A DNA stretch of 6,190 bases from Clostridia bacterium (lineage in GTDB: Bacteria > Bacillota > Clostridia > Oscillospirales > CAG-272), in assembly GCA_017411935.1 (NCBI GenBank), contig JAFQPC010000065.1, forward strand, positions 1 to 6,190, read 5' to 3'. The notes beneath the pieces were generated by a model that was given only the letters and a program-made list of their open reading frames with translations, had not been told where the DNA came from and searched no databases. The position numbers and the translations under genes were made by a program. This document shows, one piece after another, positions 1 to 5,782 of the stretch (positions are counted from its first letter, which is position 1; every line of letters starts with the position of its first letter).

Positions 1-753
1 GTAGGAAACGCGCATCGCAAGCCCCTTTCGCTCGCCTTCGCTCACGAGCGCCGAGAGAAAGAGCACGCCCGTGCCGTAATAATCGTCCACGACGTAGAGT
101 TTTTTGGCTTCCTTTTCGTAAGAATCAAAGCGGACTCTTCCCCGCATTCCGATCGAATCGGCAAGCCCTGCCTTGATAGACGCGCCATTTCCCTCGGGAA
201 TGGGAGCGAGCATTCGCCGTGCGGCGGCGCGAAGCTTTTCTTCCCGTACCGAGGGGAACACAAGCGAGGCACAAGCCGCATCGACCGCCATTGCCGCCGA
301 AAGATAGCGATACCCCCGACGGTAGGCGTTCGCTTTGAGTGCGCCATAGGAAACGATATCGTTATAGCGGAGTGAGAGTCTCTGCGCGTCCCAAAACTCA
401 CCGAGATTGACGATCTCATCTCTCGCTCCCGGAAGATCGGTATCGGCAAGATGCGGTGCCGTTCCGTCAAGTAGCGCGATCCTTCCGTCAAGCACGATGC
501 CGTCGAGCGAGGTGGGGTCGGACGAACACCGATATTCCTCAATGCTCATACCGCGCCTTTGCGCCTCCTCTGCCACCCCACGCAAAAAGCTGCTCTTGCC
601 CGTGCCGGGGCCGCCCTTGATGATGTATCGCTTTTGAATCTCTTTTCCTTCAAAGACCGAGGGATAAAAGCTACAAAATCCCTCGCCTGAATTTGCCGCC
701 GCAAATCTCGGCAGACCTTCGCCGATCGGCTTCTTTTCTTCTTCGCGTTTCAT
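1..753 (-). CDS. PRK06851-type P-loop ATPase, partial (C-terminus beyond left edge)
   Basis: The frame stays open from its start to base 1, so 251 residues are visible and no stop is seen. The sequence shows a Walker A motif GGPGTGKS at about residues 47-54, preceded by hydrophobic RYIIK, then CSSDPTSLDG (76-85), LDGTAPH (95-101) and NLGEFWD (116-122). I recognise this motif series from the poorly characterised PRK06851-type ATPases of spore-forming Firmicutes. Members are usually around 360-370 residues, with a second P-loop in the C-terminal half that would lie outside this window. Its substrate and role are unknown. There is no signal peptide or membrane segment, so it is probably cytosolic. 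It follows spoIIIAH on the same strand after a gap of about 70 nt with no clear terminator, so co-transcription is plausible. An ATG also exists at 759, but AGGAGG (763-768) is only 3 nt from it and 9 nt from the ATG at 753, so 753 is preferred. Family assignment comes from motif recall, not a database search. Confidence 0.8.
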   Translation of the reverse strand, partial: MKREEEKKPIGEGLPRFAAANSGEGFCSFYPSVFEGKEIQKRYIIKGGPGTGKSSFLRGVAEEAQRRGMSIEEYRCSSDPTSLDGIVLDGRIALLDGTAPHLADTDLPGARDEIVNLGEFWDAQRLSLRYNDIVSYGALKANAYRRGYRYLSAAMAVDAACASLVFPSVREEKLRAAARRMLAPIPEGNGASIKAGLADSIGMRGRVRFDSYEKEAKKLYVVDDYYGTGVLFLSALVSEGERKGLAMRVSY

Positions 754-762
754 TGGCATATT

Positions 763-768
763 CCTCCT
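763..768 (-). promoter_or_regulatory. Ribosome binding site of the PRK06851-type ATPase
   Basis: The minus strand reads AGGAGG here. The spacer to the ATG at 759 is only 3 nt (too close), and to the ATG at 753 it is 9 nt (normal). The site therefore favours the second of two in-frame ATGs. Confidence 0.75.
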
Positions 769-826
769 GCCTTTCTATCTGTTCTGATTCCTTGCAATAC
801 AGTCTATGCCACGCGCTCGCGTTTTG

Positions 827-1399
827 TTAACGCTCAATGATGGTCACGCTCGCAGGCTTGATTCCCGCTTCGGTATACACGATCTCGTTGATCTGCGAGA
901 TCTGTGCTGCCGTCAATCCGTCGCTCCGTACGACGATGCGAGCGCCGTCGCCGCTGATGACCGCAACGCATTCTTCAAATCCCTTGGCAAGGATGAGCGT
1001 TTCAATGTTCGATTCGGTCGCCATGACGGTCGCCAGCTTGTTGATCTCAGCGAGCGCCTCGTTTTTTGCCGCCTCGGTCGAGGATGCGTTGTCGACGACC
1101 GATTGCAAAACCTCAATTGCCTCGTCACGGCTTCTCTGACGGCTTACCTGCACGCTCGAAAAGTAAGAATCCACCGAAGTCTCGGTGTTCTGATCGTTCG
1201 GTGTCTCGTCTTGCGGCTCCGTACCTGTGGGCTGATTGTAATCAAAACCTTCCTCATCCTCCTGCGAGAAGATGACGAGATTGATCGTCACCGCGGCGGC
1301 GATCAGCAGTACTGCACCGAAAATGACAAAATTCCGTTTTCCGACCTTTTGACAAAAACCCTTGACCTTGTCCTTCATCGTATCCCATTTGGTGTTCAT
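827..1399 (-). CDS. spoIIIAH: Stage III sporulation protein AH (SpoIIIAH)
   Basis: This is the mother-cell half of the engulfment channel. In B. subtilis its extracellular YscJ/FliF-like ring-building domain binds forespore SpoIIQ across the intermembrane space. The 190-residue protein has a basic cytosolic N-terminus, one membrane segment (about 24-44), an acidic low-complexity linker rich in D, E, T and P (about 46-78), and a soluble domain from about residue 79 to the end. In that domain the helix around ASSTEAAKNEALAEINKLA and the following IETLILAKGFEE strand-helix are typical of SpoIIIAH. B. subtilis SpoIIIAH is 218 aa. An ATG at 1405 lies only 1 nt after GGAGG, while the ATG at 1399 lies 7 nt after it, so 1399 is the likelier start (the longer form would be 192 aa). 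The gene is last in the spoIIIA order and has its own sigma-E-like promoter immediately upstream. Assignment rests on sequence resemblance plus operon position and is very secure. Confidence 0.96.
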   Translation of the reverse strand: MNTKWDTMKDKVKGFCQKVGKRNFVIFGAVLLIAAAVTINLVIFSQEDEEGFDYNQPTGTEPQDETPNDQNTETSVDSYFSSVQVSRQRSRDEAIEVLQSVVDNASSTEAAKNEALAEINKLATVMATESNIETLILAKGFEECVAVISGDGARIVVRSDGLTAAQISQINEIVYTEAGIKPASVTIIER

Positions 1400-1406
1400 A
1401 TTCATT

Positions 1407-1411
1407 CCTCC
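1407..1411 (-). promoter_or_regulatory. Ribosome binding site of spoIIIAH (decides the start)
   Basis: The minus strand reads GGAGG, then one A, then ATG-AAT-ATG. The spacer is 1 nt to the first ATG (1405) and 7 nt to the second (1399). Initiation at 1399 is favoured. Confidence 0.75.
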
Positions 1412-1439
1412 GAATTTGTTCTTTTTTGTGTACGGTACA

Positions 1440-1469
1440 TCTATATGAAGGGCGTGTTCGTGTTATGAC
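1440..1469 (-). promoter_or_regulatory. Internal sigma-E-type promoter for spoIIIAH
   Basis: On the minus strand GTCATAAC (1462-1469) is followed by exactly 14 nt and CATATAGA (1440-1447). This fits the known sigma-E pattern (-35 with an ATA core, 14-15 nt spacer, -10 of CATACA-nT type) and is nearly the same as the promoter before spoIIIAA, with the same spacing. The -35 overlaps the last codons and TAA stop of spoIIIAG. Transcription would be expected to start near 1433, giving a leader of roughly 35 nt with the GGAGG site correctly placed. An internal sigma-E promoter is known in the B. subtilis spoIIIA locus; whether it corresponds to this position was not verified. The start site is inferred. 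Confidence 0.7.
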
Positions 1470-1966
1470 ACGTCGCCCGAGGCAACAAAAATTTTATTTG
1501 TTCCGATCGAGAAGGTCGCCGAGACGAGTGAGATGATGCGGGCGCGCACCTCGGCATCGTCTCCCCCCTCGCAAACGATACCGATCCCAGCGATCTCGGG
1601 ATTTTCGTAGCAAATGAGGATCGCCTCCTCGCTCGTACCGCTTCCGACGAGCACGGTCGAGCTCTGATACCCCGAGGACGAATTTTTCGCGTCGGTGGCA
1701 TAGACGGCGCGGTATCCGCCCCGAAGCGTCACGGCGGCTTGCACCTTTCCTGCGCCCTTGACCCCAGAGCAGATCTCCACGACCCGTGCTTCGACCGCAC
1801 GGGCATACGCCTCGGGATCACGAACTTCTTCGGATCCTGTCTCTCCCTCCTCCCGCCGCTCTCCCGCAAAGCTCCCAAAGAGGAGCAAAAGCACGCCGAG
1901 GATCGCACCGATGGCAAGAAAAAGAGTTTTTTTGTCTTTTTTGATATTTTTTACATTTTCCGACAT
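1463..1966 (-). CDS. spoIIIAG: Stage III sporulation protein AG (SpoIIIAG)
   Basis: SpoIIIAG forms a large oligomeric ring in the intermembrane space between mother cell and forespore, built from a ring-building motif like that of FliF/YscJ secretion rings. The 167-residue protein has a lysine-rich cytosolic N-terminus, one membrane segment at about 14-34, a charged linker (36-50), then the ring-building domain. Its first half is about 51-84 (YARAVEARVVEICSGVKGAGKVQAAVTL) and its second half about 113-163, with the family-typical NPEIAGIGIVCEGG followed by an amphipathic helix and a final strand. The segment between the halves (about 85-112, rich in S and G) corresponds to the insertion that makes the beta-ring in the 229-aa B. 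subtilis protein, and is much shorter here. The start at 1966 has AAGGAG (1973-1978) 6 nt upstream. About 65 nt separate it from spoIIIAF. Confidence 0.93.
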   Translation of the reverse strand: MSENVKNIKKDKKTLFLAIGAILGVLLLLFGSFAGERREEGETGSEEVRDPEAYARAVEARVVEICSGVKGAGKVQAAVTLRGGYRAVYATDAKNSSSGYQSSTVLVGSGTSEEAILICYENPEIAGIGIVCEGGDDAEVRARIISLVSATFSIGTNKIFVASGDVS

Positions 1967-2003
1967 ACCTTTCTCCTTATCATTTTAATAATATCAACGG
2001 TTA

Positions 2004-2017
2004 TATTTTTAAAAATA
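2004..2017. repeat. AT-only perfect palindrome between spoIIIAF and spoIIIAG
   Basis: TATTTTTAAAAATA is a perfect 14-bp palindrome inside the 65-nt, strongly AT-rich gap between the two genes. It is too weak and lacks the GC stem needed for an intrinsic terminator. It could be a binding site or an RNA-processing point, or simply chance in AT-rich DNA. Confidence 0.35.
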
Positions 2018-2031
2018 ATATTTTTCATCTC

Positions 2032-2511
2032 TTATTCATAGAGGATCACGCAGGGACACCCCCATTCTGTCCGAACAAAAGAAACGATCTCTCTCGGCTC
2101 GGTCAAAACGCCGTTTCCCTGCAAGGAAACGTAAATTTCGGAAATTTCTATTTTATCATTTTCCGTCACAAAATTCGCCGTAATTCTCGCTGTTTCTTCC
2201 GAAAGTGAAAATTTTTGAAATATCTTTGTTTTTATGATTTGTTCGGCTTGTTTTTTTGTTGCATTTTCCAATGAATGATGATAAATTTCGTCATAATTTA
2301 TCTGAAGATTTTCGTCTTCCGAAAATATCTCCCCAAGAGAAACCTCACGTTCCTTGCCGAGTGCTCCGAGGAGAGGTCCGAGCAACGCTGCCACAAGGCA
2401 GAGCGAGACGGTCAGGCGAAGATATTTTTGCAGATTTCCCTCGGGGGCAAGCATCCGTACGATCCCGCCAAGGAGTGTGGTGGCGACGAGTGCGCCGAGA
2501 TATTCTTTCAT
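2032..2511 (-). CDS. spoIIIAF: Stage III sporulation protein AF (SpoIIIAF)
   Basis: SpoIIIAF is a membrane-anchored part of the SpoIIIA-SpoIIQ channel whose soluble domain also has a ring-building fold. The 159-residue protein starts with two membrane segments (about 4-21 and 31-51). They are joined by the short family-typical stretch APEGNLQKYLRLTVSL, comparable to the P...QKY motif of B. subtilis SpoIIIAF. A charged linker and a soluble alpha/beta domain (about 75-155) follow. It is shorter than the 206-aa B. subtilis protein. The start lies 12 nt after the spoIIIAE stop, behind a purine-rich GGAGGGG. The C-terminal half, rich in K, I, N and E, is encoded in much more AT-rich DNA than the neighbouring genes. 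The family is fast-evolving, so the call rests on the N-terminal membrane motif, size and position in the conserved order. Confidence 0.9.
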   Translation of the reverse strand: MKEYLGALVATTLLGGIVRMLAPEGNLQKYLRLTVSLCLVAALLGPLLGALGKEREVSLGEIFSEDENLQINYDEIYHHSLENATKKQAEQIIKTKIFQKFSLSEETARITANFVTENDKIEISEIYVSLQGNGVLTEPREIVSFVRTEWGCPCVILYE

Positions 2512-2523
2512 TCCCCTCCCCCT

Positions 2524-3666
2524 TTACGCAATCGCAACCGTACTTTTGACGAAGATCGTCAGCGCGAGAATAAACATCACGCCACTCATTGCCGTGACGG
2601 CAAGCAGACATCCAAACACCCCGCCAAGCTCGCCGAGCAGACGGCTCTCTCGCTCACACCCAAGGATCTCGGCAAGCCCTCCCGCAAGCAGAAAGACGAG
2701 GCGGGTGGCGATCAACGAGAGGACGGTGGGAAGCACGAGCAGTGCCACCAGCAAAATCCCTCCGATACCGACAACACCCTTGAGAACGCTCACGCTTGCG
2801 GCAACGGTACGAAGCGTTTCTCCGATCGAGCCTCCGACCGTTGGAATGACGGTAGCCGAGACAAGCTTTGCCGTCCGTGCCGCCATACTGTCTGCCGCCG
2901 CACTTAGGGTCGTGCTCGCGCCGAGTGAGGTGAGAAGAAGCGTCATAATAAAGCCAAGAGTAAAGGTATAGGTCTTTTTGATCGCCGAGGTAATTCCCCG
3001 AAGCGAGGACTCGCCGCCGAGCGACTGACAGAGTGCCGCCGCCATACAAAAGGCGCAAACGGGAACGACGGTTTGTCCGACCACGCGTTGCGTGACGGTG
3101 AGAAAAGCATACAGCGACGCTGTACCCACCGATGCCGTACTGACGTTTCCTCCCATCGCCCAGACGCTCCCCGCAATCGGGATCATCGCCCCCATCAGCG
3201 AGGAGAGGCGTGTGAGCATTTCCTGCGCTTCGGAAAGATAGCGATACTGATAGGAAAGAATGGCGGCAAAGATCGCGGCGCTCGTCATAAAATCAACTGC
3301 CCCCGAAAGTGCCGCGCCGCCGACGGAATGCTTCAGTGCGCCAAGCACGGCTGCAAGCAAAAGGAGTCCGCAGAGTGTGGCAAGCAATTGCAAGGCATCG
3401 CGAATGATCCGCACCGAAATTGCATCAACGATCGAAAAGATCCCCGTGGGGGTAAGCATTTTCGTCAGAGCATCCTGTGTTTTCTCAAGCTCTCCTGAGG
3501 AAAAACCGTCCGCAAGAAGCTCGCGTTCTTCGTCCTCAAGGTGTTCGCTCAATGCCGAGAACTCGTCGGCGATCTCGCTCTCACTCTCTGCCGAGACGCC
3601 GATGTCAAACAAACCAACCAAAAGCATCACGAGGCAAAGAACGAGCAAAATTCGTTTTTCTCTCAT
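2524..3666 (-). CDS. spoIIIAE: Stage III sporulation protein AE (SpoIIIAE)
   Basis: SpoIIIAE is the large polytopic membrane subunit of the mother-cell complex. The 380-residue protein (399 aa in B. subtilis) starts with MREKR and a hydrophobic core ending in VSA at about residue 26, a likely signal peptide consistent with what is reported for the family. An acidic extracytoplasmic segment (27-90) and a series of membrane helices from about residue 92 to the C-terminus follow. Recognisable family stretches are MIPIAGSVWAMGG about midway and VIPTVGGSIGETLRTV followed by LKGVVGIGG in the C-terminal half. The ATG at 3666 overlaps the spoIIIAD stop as ATGA, with GGAG 8 nt upstream. This fits the signal peptide and family length, so an in-frame extension to 3732 (inside spoIIIAD) is not used. 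Translational coupling with spoIIIAD is likely. Confidence 0.96.
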   Translation of the reverse strand: MREKRILLVLCLVMLLVGLFDIGVSAESESEIADEFSALSEHLEDEERELLADGFSSGELEKTQDALTKMLTPTGIFSIVDAISVRIIRDALQLLATLCGLLLLAAVLGALKHSVGGAALSGAVDFMTSAAIFAAILSYQYRYLSEAQEMLTRLSSLMGAMIPIAGSVWAMGGNVSTASVGTASLYAFLTVTQRVVGQTVVPVCAFCMAAALCQSLGGESSLRGITSAIKKTYTFTLGFIMTLLLTSLGASTTLSAAADSMAARTAKLVSATVIPTVGGSIGETLRTVAASVSVLKGVVGIGGILLVALLVLPTVLSLIATRLVFLLAGGLAEILGCERESRLLGELGGVFGCLLAVTAMSGVMFILALTIFVKSTVAIA

Positions 3667-4061
3667 GTTCCGATCTCCAGGATCTCTGCCGCCGTTTCCA
3701 TGATCTCCTCGACAAGCGGAAGCGAGAGCCAAACGATCGCGAGCTTCCCCGCCATCTCAATACCGCTCGCCAAAGTGCTCTCGCCCGTATCACGGCAAAG
3801 ATCCGAGCAGATCGCGCTCAAAAAAGCAAGACCGAGAGCACGGATCATGCAATCGGCGTATTTTTCCGCACCGCTTGCCGCAAAGAGTCCTCGAAGCTCC
3901 TCCAACATCTCGGAAAGGCTGAAGATCAGCACCCCAAACAAAAGAACGCTCCCGCCAAGGCGAACGAGCCCGACGAACTCTCCCCCCATCCGCGCGAGCA
4001 GGAGCGATGCCGCAAGGCAAAGGACGGCAAGTCCGCAAATACGAAACAGTGCTTCGCCCAT
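3663..4061 (-). CDS. spoIIIAD: Stage III sporulation protein AD (SpoIIIAD)
   Basis: SpoIIIAD is a small polytopic inner-membrane subunit of the SpoIIIA complex. From the ATG at 4061 it is 132 residues, almost the same as B. subtilis SpoIIIAD (133). The N-terminal MGEALFRICGL lines up residue for residue with the MQIDIVQIVGL start I recall for that protein. Hydrophobic segments lie at about 7-24, 33-51, 72-88 and 103-120. The stretch GESTLASGIEMAGKLAIVWLSLPLVEEI is the conserved C-terminal signature. A longer form could start at TTG 4070 (overlapping the spoIIIAC stop as TTGA) or GTG 4064. None of the candidates has a clear ribosome binding site, so translation is probably coupled to spoIIIAC. 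Its stop overlaps the spoIIIAE start as ATGA. Confidence 0.94.
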   Translation of the reverse strand: MGEALFRICGLAVLCLAASLLLARMGGEFVGLVRLGGSVLLFGVLIFSLSEMLEELRGLFAASGAEKYADCMIRALGLAFLSAICSDLCRDTGESTLASGIEMAGKLAIVWLSLPLVEEIMETAAEILEIGT

Positions 4062-4066
4062 CACGC

Positions 4067-4261
4067 TCAAAATCCGAAGACCGATCGTACGGTCGAAAAC
4101 AGATTTCCGATCTCTCCGACAAGCAAAAGCATCACAACGACGATCCCTGCGACCGTCAGGAGCATTGCCTGCTCGTCCCGTCCCGATTTATTGAGGATCA
4201 CCGAAGCAATGGAAACAAGTACACCGACCCCTGCAATTTTCAAGATCAATCCAATATCCAT
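4067..4261 (-). CDS. spoIIIAC: Stage III sporulation protein AC (SpoIIIAC)
   Basis: SpoIIIAC is a 64-residue membrane protein (68 in B. subtilis) with two hydrophobic helices (about 4-23 and 32-48). They are joined by the short polar loop NKSGRDEQA, which resembles the conserved loop of SpoIIIAC. It is a core membrane part of the mother-cell side of the channel and belongs to the same family group as SpoIIIAD. The start at 4261 has AAGGAG (4272-4277) 10 nt upstream, and lies 17 nt after the spoIIIAB stop. The frame stays open far upstream through spoIIIAB, but that extension is an out-of-frame read of the neighbour and does not resemble the family. The end abuts or slightly overlaps spoIIIAD. 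Confidence 0.95.
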   Translation of the reverse strand: MDIGLILKIAGVGVLVSIASVILNKSGRDEQAMLLTVAGIVVVMLLLVGEIGNLFSTVRSVFGF

Positions 4262-4278
4262 CGTTATTTTTCTCCTTC

Positions 4279-4755
4279 TTAAAGCAACAGCAAGACGAGA
4301 GCGAGCGCCGCGCAGACAGAGAGTGTTGCATTCATCTTTTTCTGCGCGGGGAGCTTTTTTGCCAACGCCTCCTTGTGGACTTCGAGCTGCGCGAGATAAT
4401 AGTCGCATCCTCGCATCTCTTCCTCGCGGTAACCTTTGCCGAACTCCTCCGCAAACGCGCGGACGACCCTCGCACATTCCCCATCGAAAAATCCCGAAGC
4501 CTCGATCATTGCCGAAAAGCTTTTCGGCGCAATGTCGGCGGAATATCCGCAAGTCTGCAAAAGCCCCCGATCGCACCGAAGAAGGATCTCGCTCATCGGG
4601 AGCGAAAAGCATTCGACCTGCGCCTTGACAAAACGCAGCAGTGAGATCCATCCCTCGACCTGACGAAGACGGCACTCGGCACGGCGGTTGAGATGCGCCG
4701 CCAAGAGTACGCCGCAAAGAGAAAGAATTGCCGCACCGAGAAGTCTAAGTACCAT
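4279..4755 (-). CDS. spoIIIAB: Stage III sporulation protein AB (SpoIIIAB)
   Basis: SpoIIIAB is a bitopic or hairpin membrane protein of the SpoIIIA complex, proposed to resemble GspF-type platform proteins and therefore a candidate partner of the ATPase SpoIIIAA. The 158-residue protein (171 in B. subtilis) has a hydrophobic N-terminal helix (about 3-21) and a C-terminal one (about 141-158). Between them is a mostly helical cytosolic region including EGWISLLRFVKAQVECFSLPMSEIL, comparable to the conserved L...I.Y...PL.EI stretch of the family, and an EFGKGYREEE segment. The ATG at 4755 lies inside the last codons of spoIIIAA (11-bp overlap), with GGGAGG (4765-4770) 9 nt upstream. The overlap suggests coupled translation. 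Confidence 0.95.
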   Translation of the reverse strand: MVLRLLGAAILSLCGVLLAAHLNRRAECRLRQVEGWISLLRFVKAQVECFSLPMSEILLRCDRGLLQTCGYSADIAPKSFSAMIEASGFFDGECARVVRAFAEEFGKGYREEEMRGCDYYLAQLEVHKEALAKKLPAQKKMNATLSVCAALALVLLLL

Positions 4756-5677
4756 GCTCTGCCGCCTCCCAATCGGTCACCGTGTAGATAAATTCGCCGC
4801 CTCCGCGAGGACGACGGATGCCGACGTAGGCAAAAAAGACGCGAGCCTCGTGCAAACGTCGGATGCCCGTCCGACGCAACAGTCCGCTGACGTTCTCGGC
4901 GTGTGCCGTAGCGACGAAGGGCACGCCCGAGTTCTGTGCCGACAGGATCGCCGCCGCTTCTCGCTCCTCTCCGAGCTCGTCGCAGACGATCAGCTCGGCG
5001 TTCATCGTTCGGGTGGCGATCTCGATGCCAAGCCCCCGTGGATACCCCGAAAGAACGTCGACCGAAAGATCTTTCCCCTCCAGCGAAAACCCAAGCTCTC
5101 CGCGCGTATCAATCACGGCGACCCGTCGCGCGTCATTTCCCGATGCCATCTGTGCCGCCACGCAGCGAAGAAGCGTTGTTTTTCCCTCGCCCGGAGGAGC
5201 GTAGATCAAAATCCCGCGACCGTCACGTCGTTCTCTTAGCAAGCGTACGATCGGTGCGCCCCATCCCAAGAGGCGCGAAGGAAACCGAAAATTAAGTGCC
5301 GAAACGTCATACACTCCGAGGATCTTTTCGCCCTCGACCGAGGCACGTCCGCAAATTCCTACGCGAATGCCCTCCGGCAGTGTCAGGTATCCCGCGGCGA
5401 TGGTGTCGCGGTGCGCGTAAAGCGAGCCGTTACAAAGTCCGAGCAAGATCTGATCCATCCAAGCACGCGAGAGCACGGTCTGAAGCCGTACCGTGCCTCG
5501 GTCGGTGGTCAGCGCCGAAGCTCGTTCGGTACGAAGCCGTAATTCTTCAATGTGTCCGACGCCCTCACCGAGAGCATCAATCTCCTCGCAAAGCTCTCTC
5601 GGCAAGAGCTCACAAAGGCGTGCGGGGAGTCTCGTCCGTCCGCGATGCAAGACCGCTCCTCTGATATGCGTTGCCAA
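4745..5677 (-). CDS. spoIIIAA: Stage III sporulation protein AA, ATPase (SpoIIIAA)
   Basis: SpoIIIAA is the cytosolic secretion-type ATPase thought to power or assemble the SpoIIIA-SpoIIQ channel from the mother cell. With the TTG start at 5677 it has 310 residues, matching the 307 of B. subtilis. Family landmarks are HIEELRLRTER near the N-terminus (42-52), EGIRVGICGRASVEG (102-116), Walker A APPGEGKTT (160-168), a Walker B strand ending LIVCDE (229-234) and ATAH (256-259). The frame is open upstream to an ATG at 5803 (352 aa), but a sigma-E-type promoter lies within that extension and the extra 42 residues have no family counterpart. TTG 5677 has a perfect AGGAGGTG 6 nt upstream. A second possible TTG at 5650, 5 nt after AGAGGAG, would give 301 aa. 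It is the first gene of the operon and its end overlaps spoIIIAB by 11 bp. Function is secure; the start is inferred. Confidence 0.95.
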   Translation of the reverse strand: MATHIRGAVLHRGRTRLPARLCELLPRELCEEIDALGEGVGHIEELRLRTERASALTTDRGTVRLQTVLSRAWMDQILLGLCNGSLYAHRDTIAAGYLTLPEGIRVGICGRASVEGEKILGVYDVSALNFRFPSRLLGWGAPIVRLLRERRDGRGILIYAPPGEGKTTLLRCVAAQMASGNDARRVAVIDTRGELGFSLEGKDLSVDVLSGYPRGLGIEIATRTMNAELIVCDELGEEREAAAILSAQNSGVPFVATAHAENVSGLLRRTGIRRLHEARVFFAYVGIRRPRGGGEFIYTVTDWEAAEHGT

Positions 5678-5683
5678 CCTCCC

Positions 5684-5691
5684 CACCTCCT
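5684..5691 (-). promoter_or_regulatory. Perfect ribosome binding site for the TTG start of spoIIIAA
   Basis: The minus strand reads AGGAGGTG, fully complementary to the usual 3' end of 16S rRNA, 6 nt before TTG at 5677. It lies about 20 nt downstream of the expected sigma-E transcription start. It supports the shorter 310-residue SpoIIIAA. Confidence 0.75.
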
Positions 5692-5712
5692 CTTTGTCTT
5701 CTTCCTTGGAAA

Positions 5713-5742
5713 AATATATGCCCTGTCCGTCCGATTTATGAC
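5713..5742 (-). promoter_or_regulatory. Sigma-E-type promoter of the spoIIIA operon
   Basis: On the minus strand GTCATAAA (5735-5742) is followed by exactly 14 nt and CATATATT (5713-5720), a good match to the mother-cell sigma-E pattern. The start of transcription would be expected near 5706, about 29 nt before TTG 5677. The spacer contains GGACAG preceded by AC, which partly resembles the SpoIIID consensus (RRACAR core). SpoIIID control is possible but speculative. The promoter lies inside the open frame running up to 5803, which is why that longer frame is not taken as the gene. Confidence 0.8.
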
Positions 5743-5770
5743 CGAAAAAACCTACGAACGACATTAGGGG

Positions 5771-5782
5771 TGTCGTACGACA
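5771..5782. repeat. 12-bp perfect palindrome upstream of the spoIIIA promoter, operator-like
   Basis: TGTCGTACGACA equals its own reverse complement and sits 28 nt upstream of the spoIIIA -35. Part of it recurs nearby: ACGAACGACATT (5754-5765) and TCGTACGACATT (5773-5784) share 10 of 12 bases, spaced 19 nt apart. Each half, TGTCGTA, differs by one base from the Spo0A box TGTCGAA. A regulator-binding role is inferred from symmetry and location only. Confidence 0.45.

Noticed and set aside
42..542. A 166-codon minus-strand frame
   Set aside because: It overlaps the PRK06851-type ATPase in another frame; the ATPase frame has the Walker A motif and family motifs, while this one has none.
810..826. 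CGCG-AG-CGCG as a terminator after spoIIIAH
   Set aside because: The stem is only 4 bp with a 2-nt loop and no following run of T on the minus strand.
801..828. Possible sporulation promoter for the ATPase: CATAGACT (801-808) with an AC 17 nt upstream on the minus strand
   Set aside because: It matches the sigma-K pattern only loosely and lacks the ATA-containing -35 expected for sigma E. It is too weak to call.
806..1468. A 220-codon open frame on the plus strand opposite spoIIIAH
   Set aside because: It is antisense to a confidently recognised gene, has no clear ribosome binding site and no recognisable domain.
2281..2301. Inverted repeat ATAAATT-N7-AATTTAT as an operator
   Set aside because: It lies inside the spoIIIAF coding region in very AT-rich sequence, where such symmetry is easily produced by chance, and no promoter boxes are nearby.
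3667..3732. In-frame upstream extension of spoIIIAE
   Set aside because: The extra 22 residues overlap spoIIIAD, precede the signal peptide and have no family counterpart; ATG 3666 has the typical ATGA coupling and GGAG.
3477..4628. A 383-codon open frame on the plus strand
   Set aside because: It lies antisense to spoIIIAE, AD, AC and AB, has a low-complexity Arg/Ser/Pro/Lys-rich composition and no family resemblance. It arises from the GC-rich codon structure of the real genes.
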